From Klebsiella pneumoniae (GTDB lineage Bacteria > Desulfobacterota > Binatia > Bin18), in contig CAMBFS010000006.1 in the NCBI GenBank assembly GCA_945865755.1, positions 1 to 47,194 on the forward strand: 47,194 nt of DNA, written 5' to 3'. The notes beneath the pieces were generated by a model. It was not told the origin of the DNA, did no database searches, and was given only the letters and a program-made list of their open reading frames with translations. Positions 40,938 to 47,194 of this stretch are shown here, one piece after another. The translations under genes and the position numbers were made by a program. Each line of letters begins with the position of its first letter. Within the stretch, counting starts at the first letter, position 1.

Positions 40938-42155
40938 ATGCCAAAACCACTCGACGGTATTCGCGTGATCGACTGGACGATATGGCAGCAAGGGCCAGTG
41001 TCCACCATGATGCTCGCGGACCTCGGCGCTGAAGTGATTAAGATTGAAGAACGGGTCGGGGGAGACCCAGGCCGCGGCGTACTCAGCATCGCTGGCGCGA
41101 TGGTCGGTGCCACCAGCGGTCCCAATTTCTACTTCGAGGCGAACAATCGCCATAAACAAAGCCTCACGCTTGATCTCAAAAAGCCCGAAGCGTTGGAAAT
41201 CGTCTACAAGCTCGTCGAGAAATCCGACGTGTTTGTCCAGAACTTTCGCAAAGGCGTCGCCGACCGGCTGGGGTTGGGATACGAGAAATTCAAGCAACGG
41301 AATCCCAAGATCATCTATGCCAGCGCGACCGGCTATGGCCCCGACGGCCCGGATTCGGCTGAGCCCTCGTTCGACTACATGGGCCTCGCACGGTCAGGCA
41401 TTATGACGGTCGCTGGTGAGCCAGATATGCCGCCACTCAACATCACCGGCGGCATCGCGGACCAGATGGGGGCCATCATGCTGTCGTATGGCATTCTCGC
41501 GGCCTTGATCGCCCGCGACAAATACGGGATCGGTCAGCAGGTCGATAGCTCGCATCTGGGCAGCATGACCGCGTTGCAAGGCTTGAATGTCTCGTGCAAA
41601 GCGATCTTGGGGAAAGAGTTCCGACGGATGCCACGAGCCGCCGCGCCGAGCCCGTTGTGGAATCATTATCAGTGTGGCGATGGCAAGTGGATTTGCTTGG
41701 CGATGGCGCAACAGGACCGCTACTGGAAGGATTTCTGCAAAGTCCTGGGGGTCGCCGAGGTCGCGACGGACGCGCGCTTCGACACCATGGCCAAGCGGGC
41801 GGAAAACGCCGGCCAACTCATCCCGATTCTCGACAAGGCATTCGCCTCACAGTCACGCGACTATTGGATGGCCGCGCTCAAGAAAGGGGGCGACTTCATC
41901 TATACGGTCGTCAACTCGATTGACGATCTCATGCGCGACGAGCAAATGCTCGCCAACGAGTATCTTGTTGACTACGATCATCCCCGCATCGGCAAAACCA
42001 AGCTCGTCGGGTTCCCCTTACGGTTAAGCGAAACCCCAGCGGACCCACGCGGCGCGGCCCCAGAATTCGGCGAACACACCGAAATGATTCTCACCGAACT
42101 GCTCGGCTACTCGTGGGACGATGTCAGTCGGTTTCGGGAGTCGGAAACCATTTAG
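40938..42155 (+). CDS. CaiB/BaiF-type (class III) CoA-transferase, copy 2
   Basis: 405 aa, AAAGGAGGA upstream of ATG 40938. The same features as copy 1 (GIRVIDWTIWQQG, FVQNFRKGVADRLGLGY, EPSFDYMGLARSG, DPRGAAPEFGEHTEMIL), with most differences in the mid-C-terminal region. Class III enzymes are homodimers of interlaced rings; two adjacent paralogues of equal length could form a heteromer or act on related acids. Substrate unknown. Confidence 0.93.
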   Translation: MPKPLDGIRVIDWTIWQQGPVSTMMLADLGAEVIKIEERVGGDPGRGVLSIAGAMVGATSGPNFYFEANNRHKQSLTLDLKKPEALEIVYKLVEKSDVFVQNFRKGVADRLGLGYEKFKQRNPKIIYASATGYGPDGPDSAEPSFDYMGLARSGIMTVAGEPDMPPLNITGGIADQMGAIMLSYGILAALIARDKYGIGQQVDSSHLGSMTALQGLNVSCKAILGKEFRRMPRAAAPSPLWNHYQCGDGKWICLAMAQQDRYWKDFCKVLGVAEVATDARFDTMAKRAENAGQLIPILDKAFASQSRDYWMAALKKGGDFIYTVVNSIDDLMRDEQMLANEYLVDYDHPRIGKTKLVGFPLRLSETPADPRGAAPEFGEHTEMILTELLGYSWDDVSRFRESETI

Positions 42156-42163
42156 GGGAATGG

Positions 42164-42243
42164 GGCTAGAGACTTGAGACTTGTCTAAAACTAGCGAGCG
42201 AGCTTTTTTTCTCAAGTCTCCAGTCTCTAGCCTCAAGTCTCAT
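42164..42243. terminator. Hairpin built from heptamer units after the second CoA-transferase gene
   Basis: GGCTAGAGACTTGAGACTTG (42164-42183) can pair with CAAGTCTCCAGTCTCTAGCC (42213-42232) with one mismatch; a T-run (42204-42210) lies inside the loop, not after the stem. Both arms are made of 7-nt units (GAGACTT / CTCAAGT). It could terminate or stabilise the upstream mRNA, but it does not have classical terminator layout. Confidence 0.6.
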
Positions 42244-42262
42244 TTTCCAAATCCCCAATTCT

Positions 42263-43186
42263 ATGTTTCATCGCTTCTCCCTCACACCCACCCCGCCGTA
42301 CTCCTTCGGCCTGACGGTTCACCGGTTTGTCCGGTTCAAGGATGAAATCGTGGATCGTGTCGAACCCAAGCGCTATGAGCGGTTGCTTGCGGTCGATGGA
42401 CGCTTGGTGCTCGCGACCGTCACGGACGCGGGCACGACCGCGAAGCCGGTGTTACAGGTCGCATTGCACGGTGACCGCAAAGCGGACCTCACCCGACCGG
42501 AAATCGTCGCGCAACTGCGTCACATCCTGTGCACCGACTTGGATGTCAAACCGTTTTACCGCTTGGTGAAGAATGACGAACTCTTGGGTCCTATCGCGCC
42601 CCGGTTTCGTGGCCTCAAGATTCCCGCTAGTCCGACCGTCTTCGAGTCGCTCGTCATGGCCGTGCTCTCGCAGCAGGTGAATCTGACCTTCGCGTATTCG
42701 ATCAAAAAAGAGCTGGTGGAAACCTTCGGCGAGACCCGGCACGTGAATGGCGACCGCTATCACGCATTTCCCGATCCCGCGCGATTCGCCGAACAGAAAG
42801 AAGAGGACATGCTCCGCTTCCGTCTGAGTCGCGCCAAGGCGGGCACGCTGGTGCGCTTAGGGCAGGCATTTGCTTCCGGTGCGCTCACGGACCAGGACCT
42901 CATGTCATGCTCGGATGACGAAGTGGTCGAGCAATTGACGCGAATCAAGGGCATTGGCCGGTGGAGCGCCGACATTGCGTTGCTGCGTGGCCTCGCGCGG
43001 ATCGACGCCTTTCCGGGTGGGGACCTTGGCGTCGTCAAATATGTCGCGCAGGGCTTGTTGGGCAAAGCCGAAAAAGCCACCGAAGCCGAGATGCGCGCGT
43101 TCGCCGAACGCTGGCGTCCATATCGTGGACTGGCGTTGATCTACTGTTATGCGGAGTTGATGCGGCGGAGTCGGGAGGAGAGTTGA
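42263..43186 (+). CDS. DNA-3-methyladenine glycosylase II-like protein (AlkA family)
   Basis: 307 aa. N-terminal beta domain (about 1-115), then HhH-GPD: FESLVMAVLSQQVNLTFA, hairpin LTRIKGIGRWSADIALL (225-241) and catalytic Asp254 in DAFPGGDLGV. It excises alkylated bases. The annotation as AlkA-like is firm; the exact lesion range is not. No ada or other alkylation-response gene is adjacent. Confidence 0.9.
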   Translation: MFHRFSLTPTPPYSFGLTVHRFVRFKDEIVDRVEPKRYERLLAVDGRLVLATVTDAGTTAKPVLQVALHGDRKADLTRPEIVAQLRHILCTDLDVKPFYRLVKNDELLGPIAPRFRGLKIPASPTVFESLVMAVLSQQVNLTFAYSIKKELVETFGETRHVNGDRYHAFPDPARFAEQKEEDMLRFRLSRAKAGTLVRLGQAFASGALTDQDLMSCSDDEVVEQLTRIKGIGRWSADIALLRGLARIDAFPGGDLGVVKYVAQGLLGKAEKATEAEMRAFAERWRPYRGLALIYCYAELMRRSREES

Positions 43187-43234
43187 GAGTTGGAGAATGA
43201 GGACAGTGCCATCAGCGCTTACGAGGGCACTCTT

Positions 43235-43486
43235 TCACGGCAATTCTTTTTTCCTCTTGATGTACAGCGCCAACGTCTCCAGCGCATCCACTAATGAGGG
43301 AGCGAGGTCCTCTTCTTCCACCGTGATCTGAAACCGATGCTCCACCTGGGTGACGATCTCCATGAGGCCAATGGAATCAATGCCCAATCGCGCCACCAAG
43401 TCGTGCTCACCAACTTGCGCGGGATCAATCGAGAGGCGAAGGGTTGTGACCAGTATCTCGCGCAGCGCGGCCTTGATCTCTTGCAT
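43235..43486 (-). CDS. Acyl carrier protein
   Basis: 83 aa from ATG 43486 (GGAGAG 8 nt upstream; the frame opens earlier at a GTG). The phosphopantetheine Ser38 lies in LGIDSIGLMEIV (typical DSL/DSI motif). It is acidic in the middle with a basic tail (IKRKKELP). It lies 4 nt after an AMP-ligase gene, which probably loads it. This is a specialised carrier rather than the fatty-acid AcpP. Confidence 0.9.
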   Translation of the reverse strand: MQEIKAALREILVTTLRLSIDPAQVGEHDLVARLGIDSIGLMEIVTQVEHRFQITVEEEDLAPSLVDALETLALYIKRKKELP

Positions 43487-43490
43487 CGGG

Positions 43491-44873
43491 TTACTCTCCA
43501 CTCAGACGTGCGCGATCAGGCTTTCCTCCGCTGGTACGGGGGAATCGCGCATGAAATCTCCAGACTGTCGGAATTTTGTAGGGCTCCAACACTCGCGCCG
43601 CGTGCTGGCGTAAGGAATCGAGCGAGGGGAAGACCTCGGTCCCCGTTTCAATATGCGCCTCAATCACGTCCTCACCATGCGCGTCACGTCTGCCAATAAC
43701 GACCACATCGGCCACGTCTGGATGACCGCGCATCGCGTGCTCAACTTCAGCGGGATGGATGAATCGCCCACCACGGCGGAGCCCTTCGCCAATTCGTCCA
43801 GTAATGGATATCCATCCTGCGTCATCCTGGATCGCGAAATCACCAGTGGAGTACCAGCCATCCGGACTGACGCGGCTGGCGTCGATCGTGTCCGCCGACA
43901 GATAGCCGAGGAACGGGGCCTCCATACGCACGAATAGCGACCCCGGACGCTCTTCCCCCATAATCACCGCTTCGACGCCTGGCAACGCGGCCCCAGTCAC
44001 GCCGTCGCGCACCGTTTGCCCCGTGGTGCCCAACGTCGCCCCGGTTTCCGAGCTGCCATAATTGCGGGCCGGAACACGACCGAGTCGCGTAATCACTGCC
44101 TGTTCCAACTCCGGCGACACTGGGCCAGCGCCAATAATGATCTGACGCACTGCCCGTGGCGCTGGCCCGTCGTCAAGAAAGGCGTCACACAAGAGCCGAG
44201 CCGTGGCGGGCACCAGGGGGAGAATTGACGCTTTGCCTTCACGAAGCACGCGTTGTGTCGCTCGTGGAGTGAAACGGGGAACGAGATGCAACGTGCACCC
44301 AGACACCACCGCTCCCCCAAGCGCCAGACCCAGGATGAACGCATGACAGAGCGGCAAGGCCACCACAATCCGGTCGGCGGGAGCAAAACCGAACCCGTGC
44401 AGATAGCGTTCACCCTCAGTGATGAGGCTCTGATCCGACCGTAAGACCAATCGGGGAAATCCGGTGGAACCCGAGGTCAGCAAACCGAACCCCACCGAAC
44501 GCGGGAACGGTCGCCGCTGGCCATCGGCATGACGCAATTCGCCCGTCCGTTGGATCGCATCAAAGAGATAGAAGGGGCCGACCAGTTCGCCGAGTGCGCG
44601 CCATTGGTCTAGTGGTGCGTCTGGAGAAACTGGAATGACGACGAGTCCAGCGGCACGGGCGGCCAAGAAACTCAGTATCCAGGCCGCGGTGTTCGGTCCC
44701 TGGATGGCCAGCGGCGAGCCATTGGCCGCGCCGCGGAGCTGTTGCGCCTGTTCGGCGACCCGTTCAGCCGCGCTTCGATACGTGATCCGCTGTTCACCAT
44801 CAAGAAAGAAGCTATCAGGGTGGGCATGGGCGGTACGCAGGAAGGTGCTGAGGAGTGCGGAGGGCTCGTTCAT
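43491..44873 (-). CDS. AMP-dependent acyl ligase partnered with ACP
   Basis: 460 aa from ATG 44873 (the longer frame upstream only translates the octamer array). ANL superfamily: P-loop TSGSTGFPR, YGSSETGATLG and DGWYSTGDFA with the ATP-ribose Asp, plus C-terminal hinge and SGGKPDRA catalytic Lys. It is shorter than acyl-CoA synthetases of catabolism and similar in size to the AMP-ligases of aryl polyene and similar clusters. It is followed by an ACP gene after 4 nt, so acyl- or aryl-ACP formation is likely. Confidence 0.88.
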   Translation of the reverse strand: MNEPSALLSTFLRTAHAHPDSFFLDGEQRITYRSAAERVAEQAQQLRGAANGSPLAIQGPNTAAWILSFLAARAAGLVVIPVSPDAPLDQWRALGELVGPFYLFDAIQRTGELRHADGQRRPFPRSVGFGLLTSGSTGFPRLVLRSDQSLITEGERYLHGFGFAPADRIVVALPLCHAFILGLALGGAVVSGCTLHLVPRFTPRATQRVLREGKASILPLVPATARLLCDAFLDDGPAPRAVRQIIIGAGPVSPELEQAVITRLGRVPARNYGSSETGATLGTTGQTVRDGVTGAALPGVEAVIMGEERPGSLFVRMEAPFLGYLSADTIDASRVSPDGWYSTGDFAIQDDAGWISITGRIGEGLRRGGRFIHPAEVEHAMRGHPDVADVVVIGRRDAHGEDVIEAHIETGTEVFPSLDSLRQHAARVLEPYKIPTVWRFHARFPRTSGGKPDRARLSGE

Positions 44874-44894
44874 CACCTCCCCATTTTCACTCTC

Positions 44895-44938
44895 CGTTTC
44901 CCCGTTTCCCCGTTTCCCCATTTCCCCATTTCCCCATT
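44895..44938 (+). repeat. Octamer array (CGTTTCCC/CATTTCCC)n
   Basis: Five and a half 8-nt units between the AMP-ligase start (44873) and the exported-protein stop (44937). On the gene strand the array starts directly at the TAA of the exported-protein gene. Confidence 0.9.
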
Positions 44939-45392
44939 ATTTCAGCTTGGCCACGGTCCCCTTCAACGCCACGCCACCGATGAAAGCGCCCGCGCCACAC
45001 TGAAACTCCGTCGCGCTGACAAACTCCTTATCGCGGTAGTTGCTTTTCACATCGACGACCGCGTTCCCGCCCTCTTTGAGCGCACGTTCTTGGAGCGACT
45101 TCACGGCGGAAAAGAACGCCCACTGGCAGGCTTCTTCGTCCGACTTGTTAAAGGCATTGGTTTTCTTGTTGCTCTTGAATTCTCCCATTTTTTTCTCGAC
45201 GGTGGGCGTCGTCTCTCCCGCGAAATAGACTTTGACATCGCTCAGGATGTCTCCAGTCTGGCGTCCCTTTTCAAGGGCGGCTTGGGCATTCAAGTTCAGC
45301 AGCGTGTCACGCGCCTGCGCTGGTTGTCCAAGGACCACGCCAGTCAGCAGCATCGTGGAAAAAAGCGCCCGATACGATAATGTTCTCATCAC
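44937..45392 (-). CDS. Exported protein of unknown function
   Basis: 151 aa. Signal peptide about 1-28 (MLLTGVVLGQPAQA). The mature part has EACQWAFFSAVKSLQERALK, then GGNAVVDVKSNYRD and EFQCGAGAFIGGVALKG, a pattern seen in short periplasmic proteins that databases sometimes mislabel as excinuclease subunits and that look like YbjQ-type folds. Two Cys (about residues 108 and 132) could form a disulfide. Function unknown; it lies between the AMP-ligase gene and a divergent acyltransferase gene. Confidence 0.7.
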   Translation of the reverse strand: MMRTLSYRALFSTMLLTGVVLGQPAQARDTLLNLNAQAALEKGRQTGDILSDVKVYFAGETTPTVEKKMGEFKSNKKTNAFNKSDEEACQWAFFSAVKSLQERALKEGGNAVVDVKSNYRDKEFVSATEFQCGAGAFIGGVALKGTVAKLK

Positions 45393-45538
45393 TTCTTCTC
45401 CTCCTTCTCGCGCATCTTCAGTGAGCGGTTGCGGCCCGTACTAATAACCTCTAAGAGTCTCCAGGCAGGACTTTACACTCGAACTCTTTCCCGATGCAAG
45501 TTGTGGAGCGCGAGTGGTGACCGACTCCTCAGTGAAGA

Positions 45539-46501
45539 ATGCCTATGGCGCTCCCCCCTCATCCGTCCGAGACGACAACCGCCTCCGCTCCCCTGTCCTC
45601 TCCGCCGCGGCGCAAGTGGTACACCCATTCGTATGACGGGCCGAGGCTGTACCGGATGGTCGCGTCCATAGCGCCGTGGATTCCCCGTGCGGTCCGTTTC
45701 GCTTGCGCGCGAGTGCTCGCGGATCTGTATCGACGCCGCATGCCCAAGGAGTATGCCGCCGTGCAGCGCAATCTCGCGCATATTCTTCCGACGGCTGACC
45801 CCACCACGGTCGCACGGGTCGCCCAGTCGCTGTTCCGCCACTTCGCCTACTATTTCGCCGATCTGTTCTCGCTCAATCGCCAACCCCTCGCGGTGCAACA
45901 ACGCTACCTGCACGCCATCCATAATGTTGACCGTATCCAGCCGCTACTGGAGTCCAGCCAAGGCTTTGTCGTCGCCACCGCCCATCTCGGGAACTGGGAA
46001 CTCGCCGGGCGTTTGCTTAGCCCCTATGGAAAAACCGTCCACGTCGTGATCGCCCCGGAACAGTATGCGGCGGTGCAGCGTCTGCTCCGCGAAGAACATC
46101 GACCTTCCTCGCTCCGCTTCGTCTCCAACGCGGATACTGGCGCGTTTGTCCAATTACTCATGGCCTTGCGCCGTGGGGACATCGTCGCCGTCCAGATGGA
46201 TCGCGCCACGGGACATCGGAGTGATGTCCAGGTCAACTTCTTTGGCCGCCCCGCGTTGTTACCGGTTGGTCCCTTCATGCTGGCCCGGGCCGCGCGTGTG
46301 CCGGTTTTCCCCTGTTTTTGCATCATGCGCCCGGATCGTCGCTATGAAATTCATGTCGGAGGAGCCATCACCGTGGAACGCGACGGCGAAGCAGCCGCCC
46401 TGCAGCGGATGGCTCACGTTCTTGAACAGCATATCGCCCTGGCACCCGACCAATGGTTTAATTTTTATGACGTGTGGGACACAACCAGTGCCGTCCACTG
46501 A
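45539..46501 (+). CDS. LpxL/HtrB-like lysophospholipid acyltransferase
   Basis: 320 aa (ATG 45539 or 45545). The catalytic H-x4-E motif is AHLGNWE (His149, Glu154), with VVATAHLGNWELAGRLL context, VQMDRATG and PVFPCFCIMRP as in lipid A late acyltransferases. One membrane-associated N-terminal helix (about 40-60). It may acylate lipid A, or the lipid anchor of a secondary product; relatives occur in aryl polyene clusters next to ketosynthase, ACP and AMP-ligase. It overlaps the following ketosynthase by 14 nt. Confidence 0.85.
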   Translation: MPMALPPHPSETTTASAPLSSPPRRKWYTHSYDGPRLYRMVASIAPWIPRAVRFACARVLADLYRRRMPKEYAAVQRNLAHILPTADPTTVARVAQSLFRHFAYYFADLFSLNRQPLAVQQRYLHAIHNVDRIQPLLESSQGFVVATAHLGNWELAGRLLSPYGKTVHVVIAPEQYAAVQRLLREEHRPSSLRFVSNADTGAFVQLLMALRRGDIVAVQMDRATGHRSDVQVNFFGRPALLPVGPFMLARAARVPVFPCFCIMRPDRRYEIHVGGAITVERDGEAAALQRMAHVLEQHIALAPDQWFNFYDVWDTTSAVH

Positions 46502-47072
46502 ACGCATCGCCATTACGGGGATGGGGGTCGTCAGCCCCATCGGTCAAGGGGTGAACCCGTATTGGGAAAGCTTGGTCACTAGCGCGAGTGGCATTGCCAC
46601 CATTGAACGGTTTTCAACCGAGGGGATGCGCGTCAAAAGCGGCGGTGAGATTAAAACACTGAGTGCTTTGCCAGAATCCTCAGCTCTCCCATTCCCGCAT
46701 TGTCGCGCCTCTCAGTTTCTCGTCTTGGCCGCTCGCGAAGCGCTTGAGATGGCGCATTGGCATGAGTCATCGCCGAAAGATCACCGTTTCGGTGTGGTCA
46801 TTGGCAGCGCCTTGGGCGGCATTGGCCAAGCCGAGCGTCTGCTGAAACAGCCGCGCGACCTCCACGCGTTAACCGGGGCACTGTATGATGGCCCAACGCG
46901 CAACCTGGCGCATTGGTTGGGCGCGAATGGCCCGGTCATCACTGTCTCCACCGCCTGCGCGTCGGGAGCGACCAGTCTTGGCGTTGCCGCCGATCTGCTC
47001 CGCGCGGGCACGGCCACGGCGGTCATCGCTGGGGGTGTCGATATTCTCCTGAAGTCAGGACACATTTGCTAA
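46488..47072 (+). pseudogene. FabF-like beta-ketoacyl-ACP synthase, truncated after the N-terminal half
   Basis: 194 aa from GTG 46488. Ketosynthase N-terminal half: RIAITGMGVVSPIGQGVNPYW, GVVIGSALGGIG, and active-site Cys157 in STACASGATSLG, to AGGVDI. The expected second half with the two catalytic histidines is missing; the frame instead reads LLKSGHIC and stops. Homology ends at about 47045. The N-terminal half alone cannot be an active condensing enzyme. The disruption might be an insertion at the edge of the window or a true gene end after rearrangement. Confidence 0.85.
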
Positions 47073-47194
47073 ACTGGCCTCCAAATCAAGGGAAATCGCT
47101 GGCGAGAGATGAGCAAACAAGCTTTTATCGATGCGCAGCAAGGCGACGATCGCGCTGACCACACTCAAATCCCAGCCGCCACGGCGGCGCGAGG
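47046..47194. other. Foreign sequence interrupting the ketosynthase (possible insertion-sequence end)
   Basis: From about 47046 the sequence no longer matches a ketosynthase. One reading is a minus-strand frame of 45 codons (stop at 47055-47057, open to the edge). Another is a plus-strand start at ATG 47109 preceded by GAGAG. Either could be a transposase end. I do not recognise the family, and both inverted ends cannot be seen. Confidence 0.45.

Noticed and set aside
46065..46487. Possible N-terminal extension of the ketosynthase inside the acyltransferase gene
   Set aside because: The upstream part is an out-of-frame shadow of the acyltransferase; ketosynthase homology begins right after GTG 46488.

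Overview
The window looks like a chromosomal piece from an uncultured Gram-negative (diderm) bacterium of moderately high G+C. The diderm reading rests on an MltA-type murein transglycosylase, LpxL/HtrB-like acyltransferase, lipobox-bearing lipoproteins and a tesA/ybbA-like divergent pair. A phosphatidylcholine synthase, paired CaiB/BaiF CoA-transferases, an ADP-forming acyl-CoA synthetase and a split-subunit glycine dehydrogenase would fit a Desulfobacterota, Binatota or Tectomicrobia-like lineage, but this placement is inference only. No rRNA, tRNA or CRISPR array was seen.

Layout. 1-2.6 kb: glycosyltransferase tail, polysaccharide pyruvyl transferase, and a divergent SGNH-lipoprotein/ABC-ATPase pair. 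2.6-9.6 kb: one-carbon metabolism, with ald divergent from folD-gcvT-gcvH-gcvPA-gcvPB. A small four-helix-bundle (23S IVS-type) element with a nonsense codon sits between folD and gcvT. 9.6-21.9 kb: an accessory block between gcvPB and a HAD phosphatase gene. It is partitioned by a diverged ghost copy of the gcvPB 3' end (10574) and one of the phosphatase 3' end (13484). Cargo A is an unrecognised overlapping two-gene module. Cargo B is an AAA/DUF4143 ATPase and an Rpn-family nuclease. Cargo C is a NACHT-HEAT STAND NTPase, a secreted PPC/RTX protein, a CsgG-like lipoprotein, and an operon of ECF-like sigma factor, zinc-finger anti-sigma and stand-alone Lon-type (S16) protease. I regard this as a stacked conflict or defence hotspot, and the sigma/anti-sigma/Lon operon as the best candidate for an undescribed system.

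21.9-39.2 kb: mostly housekeeping and catabolic genes (coaE, alpha/beta hydrolase, HCCA-isomerase-like protein, ferredoxin, ADP-forming acyl-CoA synthetase, ribE, GST, zinc-ribbon proteins, rhomboid, phosphatidylcholine synthase, VOC protein, mltA, class V aminotransferase, histidine kinase coupled to a K+ channel, thiD, PHP phosphoesterase). 39.6-43.2 kb: tandem CaiB/BaiF CoA-transferases and an AlkA-like glycosylase. 43.2-47.2 kb: ACP, AMP-ligase, exported protein, LpxL-like acyltransferase and a ketosynthase cut in half by unrelated DNA at the right edge.

Two kinds of repetitive DNA run through the spacers. First, three essentially identical 122-bp MITE-like elements (33539, 37547, 39292) have 18-bp inverted ends and 9-10-bp target duplications at CCC-N4-GGG sites. 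Second, many short arrays of 7- or 8-nt units lie against gene ends. In one family (TAGTCAG) the first unit supplies the stop codon of several unrelated genes.
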